A stretch of DNA of 29,183 bases, from contig JAEZLW010000098.1 in NCBI GenBank assembly GCA_023415145.1, positions 1 through 29,183 on the forward strand, given 5' to 3'. Below the pieces are notes generated by a model that was given only the letters and a program-made list of their open reading frames with translations, had not been told where the DNA came from and made no database searches. Shown here in pieces: positions 6,765 through 15,700 of this stretch. Position numbers and translations under genes: made by a program. This DNA comes from Bacillota bacterium (GTDB lineage: Bacteria > Bacillota > Clostridia > Christensenellales > Aristaeellaceae). Every line of letters begins with the position of its first letter. The stretch's first letter is position 1.

Positions 6765-7181
6765 TTATTTGAGGATCAGAACAATGGTGCCTGCAGTAAT
6801 CAGTCCGCCGCCCAGTATGGTTTTGAGGGATGGCGATTCGCCCAGGAATAAAAAGGCCAGTACCATGGTGATGACCACGCTGAACTTGTCAATGGGCACT
6901 ACCAGGCTTACATCGCCCATCTGCAATGCTTTGAAATAAAACAACCATGACAGCCCGGTAGCAATACCGGAGAGTACAAGAAACAAAAGGTTACGGCCTG
7001 TGACATCGGTAAGGCCCCGGTGCTGGCCAGTGACAAATACAACAGTCCAGGCCATGATGACCACGACTACCGTACGGATGGCGGTAGAAAGATTGGCGTT
7101 GATGCCGGTGATGCCAATCTTGGAAAGAATGGCGGTCAGGGATGCGAACACCGCGGACAGCACTGCATATACGATCCACAT
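6765..7181 (-). CDS. Half-size EamA/DMT family transporter
   Basis: A 138-residue membrane protein with about five hydrophobic helices, corresponding to a single EamA repeat. Most EamA transporters have two repeats and about 300 residues, so this protein would have to work as a dimer. The block MWIVYAVLSAVFASLTAIL, the PIDKFSVVITMVLAFLFLGE segment and the C-terminal GGGLITAGTIVLIL match the short bacterial EamA proteins I know. The ATG at 7181 has GGAGG seven bases upstream. It is the first gene of an operon with the UMF1 permease and is driven by the extended -10 promoter at 7224-7252. The substrate is unknown. Confidence 0.88.
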   Translation of the reverse strand: MWIVYAVLSAVFASLTAILSKIGITGINANLSTAIRTVVVVIMAWTVVFVTGQHRGLTDVTGRNLLFLVLSGIATGLSWLFYFKALQMGDVSLVVPIDKFSVVITMVLAFLFLGESPSLKTILGGGLITAGTIVLILK

Positions 7182-7223
7182 ACGGATACCTCCGGCAATA
7201 TGAAATAAGATATCATTTTCCTC

Positions 7224-7252
7224 ATTATAACAGTGTTGGCATCAAAGAACAA
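7224..7252 (-). promoter_or_regulatory. Promoter of the EamA-UMF1 operon
   Basis: On the minus strand a perfect extended -10 (TGTTATAAT, box at 7224-7229) has a weak -35 TTGTTC (7247-7252) at 17 bases. Confidence 0.65.
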
Positions 7253-7262
7253 GAAAGAGGAA

Positions 7263-7276
7263 GGTGAAATTTCACC
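7263..7276. promoter_or_regulatory. Perfect 14-bp palindrome upstream of the EamA promoter, candidate operator
   Basis: GGTGAAATTTCACC is fully palindromic and lies ten bases upstream of the -35 box of the EamA-UMF1 promoter. The rest of the gap between the divergent genes (7277-7449) shows no gene, no T-box motif and no terminator. It ends at the ilvE promoter. Confidence 0.4.
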
Positions 7277-7449
7277 CAAGGAAGTATGAGGGAAACACCG
7301 GCACTTTTCATAATAAAGATCACGTTCTGTTAGTGCCTGTACAAATAGAGCAAGGGACTGGTCGTAAAGGGTGAACCATATGCACCGTGTGCTTTTCCAT
7401 TTCAGCGGTAAATTCCATTGGATTGCCCCAAATTGACAGGGGAAAAGGC

Positions 7450-7477
7450 TTGACACACCATATGAACCTTGTATAAT
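7450..7477 (+). promoter_or_regulatory. Consensus promoter of the ilvE operon
   Basis: TTGACA (7450-7455) and TATAAT (7472-7477) are both perfect and 16 bases apart. Transcription should start near 7484, giving an untranslated leader of about 70 bases with no obvious riboswitch. Confidence 0.85.
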
Positions 7478-7556
7478 AAATCAACGGTAACTATTTTTGT
7501 GGCTGTGCCGTAAAACGCGTTTTGGCGCTGGTTGTACGGAAGAATGGAGGCACCGC

Positions 7557-8630
7557 ATGCAGGAAATCAAGGTAACGCTGGCAGGAGAACGCAAGGTAAA
7601 GCCGGCAGATGAATCCAAACTGGGCTTTGGCAAAATCTTCACAGATCACATGTTTTTGCTGGACTATACGCAGGGCATTGGCTGGCACGACGCAAGGATC
7701 GTTCCTTACGGTCCGTTTGCCATGGATCCCGCTTCTATGGTGCTGCATTATGGCCAGGCGATTTTCGAAGGAACGAAATGCTACCGCACCAATGACGGTG
7801 GTATGCAGCTTTTTAGGCCCAGGGATAATTTTGCGCGCATGAACCGTTCTGCCCAGCGCATGTGCATACCGCAGCTGGACATCGAACTGTGTATGGAGGG
7901 TCTTGTCCAATTGCTTCAATTGGAAAAAGAGTGGGTACCCCATACGAAAGGGACATCACTGTATATCCGTCCCTTCATCATCGCGACAGATCCGTTCCTG
8001 GGGGTGCATGCTTCCAAAACGTACCGCTTTGCCATCATCCTGTCTCCAAGCGGAGCTTATTATCCCGGCGGGCTTGCACCCATAGGCATTTATGTGGAGG
8101 ACGAGTATGTCCGGGCCGTCCGGGGCGGCGTGGGCCATGCCAAGGCGGCAGGCAACTATGCAGCCTCCATCCTGGCAGCGCAAAGGGCTGAGGAGAAGGG
8201 CTATGTACAAGTGTTGTGGCTGGATGGCCTGGAGCGCAGATACGTGGAAGAAGTAGGCGCCATGAACATGATGTTTGTTTACGGCGACAAGATTGTGACT
8301 CCGGCACTGAGCGGCAGCATTCTGCCAGGCATCACCAGGGACAGCATTTTGCAGCTGGCTGCGTCCCAGGGATACAAGGTGGAGGAAGGGCGTCTTGCAA
8401 TAGATGATATCTTTGAAGATATCAAAGCCGGAAGGCTGACGGAAGCCTTTGGCACAGGCACGGCGGCGGTGGTATCACCCGTAGGCGAGCTGTGCTACAA
8501 AGGCGAAAAGGCCAAGATAGGTGACGGCGGTATCGGCAGGGTGACACGCCGGCTGTACGACACGCTGACAGGGATTCAGGTGGGGCAGGCGCCCGATCCG
8601 TTTGGATGGGTGGTCAAGCTTCAGGAATGA
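7557..8630 (+). CDS. ilvE: Branched-chain amino acid aminotransferase
   Basis: A 357-residue fold-type IV PLP aminotransferase of the long (BCAT type II) branch. It transfers the amino group between glutamate and the keto acids of leucine, isoleucine and valine in the cytosol. Visible hallmarks are HYGQAIFEGTKCYR (64-77), RPRDNFARMNRSA (87-99), the PLP lysine K196 in GHAKAAGNYAAS, and VEEVGAMNMMFV with the conserved glutamate. The length matches the family. The start at ATG 7557 is supported by GGAGG six bases upstream; the earlier in-frame ATG at 7497 has no ribosome site and would add a non-homologous tail. It heads a four-gene operon with a 25-base gap to the next gene. Nothing in the leader shows amino acid control. 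Confidence 0.95.
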   Translation: MQEIKVTLAGERKVKPADESKLGFGKIFTDHMFLLDYTQGIGWHDARIVPYGPFAMDPASMVLHYGQAIFEGTKCYRTNDGGMQLFRPRDNFARMNRSAQRMCIPQLDIELCMEGLVQLLQLEKEWVPHTKGTSLYIRPFIIATDPFLGVHASKTYRFAIILSPSGAYYPGGLAPIGIYVEDEYVRAVRGGVGHAKAAGNYAASILAAQRAEEKGYVQVLWLDGLERRYVEEVGAMNMMFVYGDKIVTPALSGSILPGITRDSILQLAASQGYKVEEGRLAIDDIFEDIKAGRLTEAFGTGTAAVVSPVGELCYKGEKAKIGDGGIGRVTRRLYDTLTGIQVGQAPDPFGWVVKLQE

Positions 8631-8655
8631 TTGCATTGAATGGGGAGGTCGGGCC

Positions 8656-9699
8656 ATGCAGCGCGAGGAAAGCGTACGCGCCTTGAATTGGTGCGAAAAA
8701 ACAATGAGTGTGCTGCGGGAGAAACAATTGGAGGCGTGTGAAAAGCGCTTGAGCAGCTACCCCAAAGTGGGCCTGTTCGACAACTGCACTCTTTCCGACA
8801 TCCAGCATTTGTGGGATATTTCATATTATGCCATGGAAAACCCGGATCTTTTCAGGCTGCATCAGGTGGATGAAGTACAGGATCTGGTGCTGCGCAGGCT
8901 TCCCCAGGAAATTGCTTATGTGTCTGTCCGGGAACATATGCTTCTGGAGCGGCTGCTTACTTTTGAAGGTGAAACGGAGCTTCTGGACTGGGACGAGGCC
9001 GGCGCCGCAGAAGCGCTTGTGGCAAGGCTCTGGTGCACGCTCAACGTGGAAGGCGAACATATCTACCTGCATTTGCCTCAAGCGCTGCATGTTCCCATGC
9101 TGGAGGCCATGAACCGCAAAGAGCATGCGGAGGCCCGTGAAAAGGTGTTCCGCTTTGATGCCACCATGCATGGGCTGTTGTACATTGCCGGATTCCTGCA
9201 TGCCCAGCAGCCAACGCTGCACTTTTTGCAGGAGGTGTGCTGCAAGATGGAGGCGGAGTCGTACGATTTTGCCCAGCGGTATCTTCGTGCCACCTTTGAT
9301 TATACTACCGATGTGCAGGGAGAAATGATTCTTGTACATCCCGGCCTGGCGGACCCGGAGCATTTGATGCGCCAGGTACGCAATCACGGCATCACCTCCC
9401 TGGAGTTGTCGGAAACGATGATGCTGGGCGGAATGAACGGCATTTTTCCGGAGGAAGTGCCAATCAGCGAGGAAATGTCCGGCGTTCTGAAAGGTGCGCT
9501 CCGCCCGGAGTATACCCCAGAGGAAGCGGTGGAAGACTTGCGTATGCTGGCCAAGCAAGGTGTTTCCCTGCCTGAGATGGAAAGCGTGCTCTCTTCCATG
9601 CTATGGGTGATGCCCACGCCAGCCATGTACAGTGCTCTAAAGAGGCTGACAGCCCAGACACCCCGTTGGGCAGGACTGCAAGCGGCATTAAAACACTGA
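8656..9699 (+). CDS. Protein of unknown function in the ilvE operon
   Basis: I do not recognise this 348-residue protein. It has no signal peptide or membrane segment and appears mostly alpha-helical, with many Leu, Glu and Met residues. It has scattered cysteines but no metal-type Cys cluster. The first 40 residues look like a charged helix (LREKQLEACEKRLSS). The middle contains YLHLPQALHVPMLEAMN and VFRFDATMHGLLYIAGFLHA. The end, SLPEMESVLSSMLWVMPTPA, resembles a helical protein-interaction region. The ATG at 8656 has GGAGG seven bases upstream and lies 25 bases after ilvE, so cotranscription is likely. Codon use is like that of its neighbours. No function can be assigned. Confidence 0.8.
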   Translation: MQREESVRALNWCEKTMSVLREKQLEACEKRLSSYPKVGLFDNCTLSDIQHLWDISYYAMENPDLFRLHQVDEVQDLVLRRLPQEIAYVSVREHMLLERLLTFEGETELLDWDEAGAAEALVARLWCTLNVEGEHIYLHLPQALHVPMLEAMNRKEHAEAREKVFRFDATMHGLLYIAGFLHAQQPTLHFLQEVCCKMEAESYDFAQRYLRATFDYTTDVQGEMILVHPGLADPEHLMRQVRNHGITSLELSETMMLGGMNGIFPEEVPISEEMSGVLKGALRPEYTPEEAVEDLRMLAKQGVSLPEMESVLSSMLWVMPTPAMYSALKRLTAQTPRWAGLQAALKH

Positions 9700-9750
9700 T
9701 ATGTTTTGAGAAAATGGCCTTGCCATTTTGCGAAGTTTCCGGAGGAAAAT

Positions 9751-10620
9751 GTGGCCGTACTGGAAGTAATCATACCTGATGACATTAAGCCCATGCGGCT
9801 GGATAAATATTTGATGCGCGTGCTTCCCGGACTGCCCGCCTGGGCCATCCGGGAAGCTTTTTCCCGCCGGGATGTAAAAATGGATGGCCAACGTGTGAAT
9901 GCAAACGTTCATACGATGCCGGGTGCGCTGATCCTTTTGTACGGAATACAGGACATAGGTGCCTTGCCGCTTGATGTGGTGTATGAGGATGAGCATATCC
10001 TGCTGATCAATAAACCTGCCGGCATCAGTGTCCAGGCTGATTTGGGCGGGGGAACCACGGTGGAAAGCCTGGCGCTTGACCACGTGCGCAAAAGTGCGCT
10101 TGATGCGCTGCCGCCCAAGGCATGCCACAGGCTGGACAACCAGACCTACGGCCTTTTGCTCTTGGCCAAGGACAGACGGGCGGAAGAACTCATGACGCTC
10201 GCATTCAAGGAAAGATCCATCAAAAAGGCGTATACCTGCCTGACAAAGGGCACACCTAAGCTAAGGGAAGCCACGCTTAATGCTTTTTTATTAAAGGATG
10301 CAAAGGCAGCCCATGTTCAGATTTTTGATCATCCGGTGCCCGGTGCACTGCCCATTACAACAGGTTACCGGGTGATGGAAGCGGGCAGCGTATGCCGCCT
10401 GGAGGTGGATTTGATCACCGGGCGCACCCATCAAATCCGGGCGCATCTTGCGCATATCGGTCATCCCATCCTGGGGGACGACGCGTATGGCGATAGGGCA
10501 TACAACAGGGAGCATAACACAAAAAGACTGATGCTTTGCGCTACATCAATGACCTTATCGGGAAAAGAGGACCTTTCTTATCTGAACGGGCGGACGTTTA
10601 CAATCCTTCCGCCATTTTGA
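9751..10620 (+). CDS. RluA-family 23S rRNA/tRNA pseudouridine synthase
   Basis: A 289-residue RluA-family enzyme that would isomerise uridine to pseudouridine in structured RNA. An S4-like N-terminal region (RLDKYLMRVLPGLPAWAIREAFSRRDVKMDG, about 16-46, shown by RLDKYL and the RR-VKMDG turn) is followed by the catalytic domain. The catalytic domain has NKPAGISVQ (88-96), the signature HRLDNQTYGLLLLAK (126-140) with catalytic D129, and GRTHQIRAHLAHIGHPILGDDAYG. The family usually has TSG after HRLD-x-x; here it is TYG, a tolerated change. GTG 9751 is chosen because GGAGG (9741-9745) sits five bases before it; the longer frame starts with an unsupported TTG at 9706. Which RluA paralogue it is (rRNA or tRNA target) cannot be told from sequence. 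Confidence 0.9.
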   Translation: MAVLEVIIPDDIKPMRLDKYLMRVLPGLPAWAIREAFSRRDVKMDGQRVNANVHTMPGALILLYGIQDIGALPLDVVYEDEHILLINKPAGISVQADLGGGTTVESLALDHVRKSALDALPPKACHRLDNQTYGLLLLAKDRRAEELMTLAFKERSIKKAYTCLTKGTPKLREATLNAFLLKDAKAAHVQIFDHPVPGALPITTGYRVMEAGSVCRLEVDLITGRTHQIRAHLAHIGHPILGDDAYGDRAYNREHNTKRLMLCATSMTLSGKEDLSYLNGRTFTILPPF

Positions 10621-10645
10621 TTCTTATTGCACAAAGGAGATTTAC

Positions 10646-11488
10646 ATGGAAAACTTACCGGTGCGTTTGATTGCCATGGACATGGATGGAACTTTGCTCA
10701 ACGACGATTGCAATATATCAGAAGACAATGTGATGGCCATGCGGGAAGCGGTGGAAGCAGGCATTCACCTGGCCATCGTAAGCGGCCGGGCGCCGGAGGA
10801 TATCAGCTATTTTATGTCGGACGCGGGGTTTACAGATTGTTTTGTGGTGGGGTTGAATGGTGGTTATTGTCTTGACAAACCTCACGGCGAGGCAATCTTT
10901 ACGCAGTACATGAATGACGGCGATGTTAAAAAGTGTATTGAGATCCTGGAGGCTGAGCATGTCACCTATTCCGCCTTCGGGCGCAGCCATATTGCCATCA
11001 GCCGTCCTTTTTTAACTGGGGAGGATCTGGATCATTGGGGCACACACCTTGCCCGCAAAGGTCATCTTTTGTATACATACGGCATGGACGGTATCAATAT
11101 GCAGCGGGCCCTGGGCACCAACAAATTCGTGTATATTGACCGGGAAGACCAGGTTCGGCTTGCCCGCATCCGCGGGAAGATTGAAAAAATGCCCGGCGTT
11201 CTAGTTACCAGTTCATGGATCAATAACATTGAAATCATGCCAAAAGGCGTTCACAAGGGAACGGCTTTGGCTGCTCTGGCAAGTAGGCTGCATATTGATA
11301 ATTCCCAGGTGATGGCGATAGGTGACAATGACAACGATATCCCCATGCTGGCCTGGGCTGGCATCGGCGTTGCCATGAGCAATGCCTCACAGGGGGCAAA
11401 AGAAGCGGCGGAGTTTGAAACAGATGACAACGAAAATGCAGGGGTGGCCAAGGCAATAAGGCGGTTTGCACTGGGAAAGAATATGTAA
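10646..11488 (+). CDS. Cof-type HAD-IIB phosphatase
   Basis: A 280-residue haloacid dehalogenase family phosphatase of the Cof (IIB) subtype. The catalytic DMDGT lies at residues 12-16 (D12 nucleophile, D14 acid/base), motif II is the SGR in HLAIVSGRAPED, and motif IV is GDNDND (226-231). The IIB cap domain occupies roughly residues 85-190. Such enzymes dephosphorylate sugar phosphates, nucleotides or flavin precursors; the exact substrate cannot be deduced. AAAGGAG six bases before ATG 10646 supports the start. It is the last gene of the ilvE operon, 25 bases after the pseudouridine synthase, and is followed by a 16-bp hairpin terminator. Confidence 0.92.
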   Translation: MENLPVRLIAMDMDGTLLNDDCNISEDNVMAMREAVEAGIHLAIVSGRAPEDISYFMSDAGFTDCFVVGLNGGYCLDKPHGEAIFTQYMNDGDVKKCIEILEAEHVTYSAFGRSHIAISRPFLTGEDLDHWGTHLARKGHLLYTYGMDGINMQRALGTNKFVYIDREDQVRLARIRGKIEKMPGVLVTSSWINNIEIMPKGVHKGTALAALASRLHIDNSQVMAIGDNDNDIPMLAWAGIGVAMSNASQGAKEAAEFETDDNENAGVAKAIRRFALGKNM

Positions 11489-11508
11489 AATCGATAAGTA
11501 TTGATCTG

Positions 11509-11545
11509 ATAAAAGCCATCGATAACGAATATCGATGGCTTTTAT
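11509..11545 (+). terminator. Terminator of the ilvE operon
   Basis: ATAAAAGCCATCGATA (11509-11524) pairs perfectly with TATCGATGGCTTTTAT (11530-11545) around a 5-base loop. The right arm includes TTTTAT and is followed by ATTG, so the T-tract is short. Confidence 0.82.
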
Positions 11546-11583
11546 ATTGCTTGTGGCCAACGTAGAAATATTCTGGAGAGGTA

Positions 11584-11612
11584 TTGAATATATATTTAAA
11601 AAGATGTATAAT
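11584..11612 (+). promoter_or_regulatory. Promoter of the carAB operon
   Basis: TTGAAT (11584-11589) and a perfect TATAAT (11607-11612) are 17 bases apart in an AT-rich stretch. The transcript would start about 35 bases before carA. That leader is too short for a PyrR attenuator, and none was seen. Confidence 0.7.
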
Positions 11613-11654
11613 AATGCAAACCATCAAACAGAGTGGACAAAGGTGGGATGTATG

Positions 11655-12746
11655 ATGCAAAAAGGCTACCTGCTGCTGGAAAATGGACAGATGTTTGAAG
11701 GCAGGACATTCGGCGCCGAGAAGGAAGCGTCGGGTGAGCTTGTGTTTACAACGAATATGACGGGCTATCTGGAGACGTTGACGGATCCGAGCTATTTGGG
11801 CCAGATGGTGGTGCAAACCTTTCCCATGATCGGAAATTACGGCGTGATCCCGGAGGACTTTGAAAGCAAGGCTCCGCGTCTGTCTGCTTATATTGTTCGG
11901 GAGTGGTGCGGGGTACCCAGCAACTTCCGCTGCCAGGGAACGTTGGATGAGCTTCTGAAGAAGGCGGATGTTCCCGGCCTGTATGATCTGGATACCAGGG
12001 CGCTGACGAAGATCATCCGTCAAAAGGGTGTCATGAATGCCATGCTGCTTCATGAACAACCTGCGGATATTGCTGCTTTAACGCGATCCATGAATACATG
12101 GCTTTCACCCAAGGTGGAGGATGTGACATGCTCGTCGGTGGAAAGGGAGTCATCAGGGGAAAGCAAATTCCGCGTGGTCTTGATAGACTTCGGGGCCAAA
12201 GGCAGTATTGGCAAGAATCTTGTTCAGCGAGGCTGTGAGGTGATCACCGTGCCCTCATATACGACGGCGGAAGAAGCGCTGGCTTATCAGCCGGATGGCA
12301 TAATGCTCTCCAACGGGCCCGGCGATCCAGCGGACAACAAGGGTATTATCAGTGAACTGCAAAAGCTGAGCGAAAGCAAGGTTCCCGTTTTCGGCATCTG
12401 CCTTGGGCATCAATTGCTGGCCCTGGCAAGAGGCGGGCAGACGGAAAAGCTGAAATACGGCCACCGGGGCGGAAACCAGCCGGTAAAGGACCTGCAAACG
12501 GGACAGATGTACATGTCCAGCCAGAACCATGGCTATGCCGTATCCGTTCATCATTTGCCAAAGGGCAGCCGGATGCGTTTTGAAAACGGCAATGATTATA
12601 CCTGCGAGGGCATCGACTATCTGGATATTCCGGCCTTTTCCGTGCAGTTCCACCCGGAGGCTGCCTGCGGCCCGCTGGATACCCGCTTTTTGTTCGACCG
12701 CTTTCTGGCGCTGATGGGAGGGAAGAAAAATGCCGCTGAATCCTGA
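11655..12746 (+). CDS. carA: Carbamoyl phosphate synthase small (glutaminase) subunit
   Basis: The 363-residue glutamine amidotransferase subunit of carbamoyl phosphate synthase, which supplies ammonia to CarB for pyrimidine and arginine synthesis. The N-terminal CPSase domain begins YLLLENGQMFEGRTFG and includes TTNMTGYLETLTDPSY. The C-terminal class I amidotransferase domain has the nucleophile C249 in GICLGHQ and the H333/E335 pair in FHPEA. The length is normal for the family. Two adjacent ATGs (11652 and 11655) are possible; AGGTGG at 11641-11646 gives better spacing (8 bases) to 11655. Earlier in-frame ATGs precede the predicted transcription start and are excluded. The 3' end overlaps the carB start by 17 bases, indicating coupled translation. 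Confidence 0.95.
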   Translation: MQKGYLLLENGQMFEGRTFGAEKEASGELVFTTNMTGYLETLTDPSYLGQMVVQTFPMIGNYGVIPEDFESKAPRLSAYIVREWCGVPSNFRCQGTLDELLKKADVPGLYDLDTRALTKIIRQKGVMNAMLLHEQPADIAALTRSMNTWLSPKVEDVTCSSVERESSGESKFRVVLIDFGAKGSIGKNLVQRGCEVITVPSYTTAEEALAYQPDGIMLSNGPGDPADNKGIISELQKLSESKVPVFGICLGHQLLALARGGQTEKLKYGHRGGNQPVKDLQTGQMYMSSQNHGYAVSVHHLPKGSRMRFENGNDYTCEGIDYLDIPAFSVQFHPEAACGPLDTRFLFDRFLALMGGKKNAAES

Positions 12747-15700
12747 TATCCGCCGTGTGCTGATCATTGGCTCCGGCCCCATCGTCATCGGTCAGGCGGC
12801 GGAGTTTGACTACGCTGGCTCCCAGGCGTGCCGGGCGTTGAAGGATGCAGGGCTGGAAGTGATTCTCGTCAACCCCAATCCTGCCACCATCATGACCGAC
12901 CAGGCCAAGGCCACCAAGGTATATATCGAGCCCCTCACGCTGGAAACCATCCGGCGCATCATCATGAAGGAAAAGCCCGACAGCCTGCTATCCACCCTGG
13001 GCGGGCAGAACGGCCTTACCTTGTCCATGCAATTGGACAAGGAAGGGTTTTTAAGTGCGCACGGCGTGAAGCTTTTGGGCGCAAGACGGGATACCATTGA
13101 AAAGGCGGAGGACCGGCAGCAGTTTAAGGATACCATGCAGTCCAACGGCCAGCCGGTGATCCCTTCCAAGGTCGTGACGGATGTGGAGGCTGCGCTGGAG
13201 TTTGCGGTTGAAATCGGCTATCCGGTCATCGTGCGGCCCGCCTATACTTTGGGTGGAAGCGGCGGCGGTATAGCCTCTCATAAAGATGAGCTCAAAGAGA
13301 TTGCCGCAAACGGCCTTCGCATGTCACCCATTGGGCAGATTTTGGTGGAAAAGGGCATCTCCGGCTGGAAGGAAATCGAATTTGAAGTCATGCGCGACGC
13401 TATTGGGAATGTGGTGTCGGTTTGCAGCATGGAAAACTTTGATCCTGTTGGTGTTCATACGGGGGACAGTATTGTAGCTGCCCCAGCGCTTACGCTTGCC
13501 GACAAGGAATTTCAAATGCTGCGCAGGGCAGCGCTTGACATCATCAGCGCACTGAAGGTGGAGGGCGGCTGCAATGTGCAGTTTGCGCTGCATCCTGATA
13601 GCTTTGAGTATGCTGTGATTGAGGTCAATCCCCGTGTATCCCGTTCCTCCGCGCTGGCCTCCAAGGCCACAGGCTACCCCATCGCCAAGGTGTCGGCGCA
13701 GATAGCCATCGGATACACGCTGGACGAAATTCAGAATGCCGTTACGGGCAAAACCTGCGCCTGCTTTGAGCCTGCGCTGGACTATGTGGTGGTGAAGCTT
13801 CCCAAATGGCCTTTTGACAAGTTTGTGTACGGGCGGCGCACCCTGGGCACCCAGATCAAAGCGACCGGGGAAGTAATGGCCATCGGTACCTGCTTTGAAC
13901 AGGCGCTGATGAAGGCGGTTCGCGGTGCGGAGATCGCCCAGGACACGCTTCGCATGAAAAAGCTGAAGGGGTTTTCCACGCAGGAATTGCTTAGCCTCAT
14001 TGGCGAGTGCACCGACGAGCGGCTTTTTGCGCTGTATGAGGCAATCGATCGCGGCGTTTCCCTGGAGGATTTGAACAGCCTCACAAAAATCGACTTCTTC
14101 TTCCTTCACAAGGTTCAAAACCTGCTGGAGTTGGAAAAGCTTCTGGCCAAGGGAAACCTTACGGAGGAAACCTACCTTCAGGCAAAAAAGTACGGCTACC
14201 CGGATGCGGCCATCCGCCGCATCAGCGGTTGCGAAATCAAAAACCCCCGTTCTCCCGTTTACAAGATGGTGGATACCTGCGCCGCGGAATTTGAGGCACA
14301 GACGCCTTACTTTTACGCCACCTATGACGAGCAGAACGAGGCGGAGGAATTCATTGCACAAAAGGGCACCCAAAAGCCCTGCGTAGCGGTTTTGGGTTCC
14401 GGTCCCATCCGTATCGGCCAGGGCATTGAATTTGACTACGCTTCCGTCCACTGCGTTTGGACGCTAAAGCAGCACGGTTATGATGTGGTGATGATCAACA
14501 ACAACCCGGAAACCGTGTCCACAGACTTTGATACCGCCGACCGGCTGTACTTTGAACCCCTCACCCCAGAGGATGTGATGGGCGTTTTGCACACCGAAAA
14601 GCCCATGGGCGTGGTGGTGGCCTTCGGAGGACAGACAGCCATCAAGCTGACGAACTTCCTGTATCGATCCGGAATCAATATCCTGGGCACCAGCGCGGAC
14701 AGCATCGACGCGGCGGAGGACCGCAAGCGCTTTGACGAGATTCTGGAAAAGGTGCACATCCGGCGGCCTTCCGGCTGTACCGTGCGAACGCTGGAAGAAT
14801 CCCTTCAGGCGGCTTCACAGTTGGGCTATCCGGTCTTGATGCGCCCCTCCTACGTGCTGGGTGGTCAGAACATGATCATTGCCTTCACGGAGGATGACAT
14901 CCGGGAATACATGCAGATCATTCTGGCGCATGGGATTGAGAATCCCATCCTCATCGACCAGTACCTGCTTGGTGTGGAGGTGGAGGTGGACGCCATCTGC
15001 GATGGAGACGATGTGCTGATCCCCGGCATCATGGAGCATATTGAACGGGCAGGTGTCCATTCAGGAGATTCGATAGCTGTATATCCCGCCTGGAATCTGA
15101 ACGGCGCGCTGATCCAGCGGCTGTTGGAGGCCACACGGGCGCTGGCCCTGGAAATGAATACTGTGGGACTGATCAACATACAGTACGTGATTCACCACAA
15201 TCAGGTATATGTGATTGAGGCTAACCCCAGGGCTTCCCGCACGGTTCCCTATATCAGCAAGGTCACAGGCCTGCCCGTGGTAGACCTGGCCGTACGCTGC
15301 ATGCTGGGGGAAAAGCTTACCAATATGGGCTATGGTACGGGGCTGTACCGCCAGGCACCCTATTACGCGGTGAAGGTGCCCACCTTCTCTTTTGAAAAGC
15401 TGGCGGATGTGGATACACACCTGGGGCCTGAGATGAAATCCACCGGCGAGGTATTGGGCGTTGGCCGTACGCTGGAGGAGGCACTGTACAAGGGTCTGAT
15501 CGGTGCCGGCTATAAAATGAAAAAGTCGGGTGGCTTGCTGGTTACGGTTCGGGACGGGGACAAACGGGAGGCTGCGGAGGTGGCACGCAAGTTTGCCGCC
15601 TTGGGCTTTTCCCTGTATGCCACGCCCGGAACCTGCAAGGCCCTCGTGAATGCCGGGCTGAAGACAGCAGAAGTGAACCGGGAGGATACTGCAGCATTAT

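Noticed and set aside
7253..7449. Possible T-box or leucine leader before ilvE
   Set aside because: No GGTACC-type T-box sequence, terminator or leucine-rich leader peptide was found, and most of this stretch lies upstream of the consensus ilvE promoter.
8821..9558. 245-codon open frame on the minus strand
   Set aside because: Antisense to the 348-residue unknown. The plus-strand frame has a good ribosome site, operon context and operon spacing, which the minus frame lacks.
13324..14451. 375-codon open frame on the minus strand inside carB
   Set aside because: Antisense shadow of the CarB coding sequence, with no ribosome site or recognisable domain.
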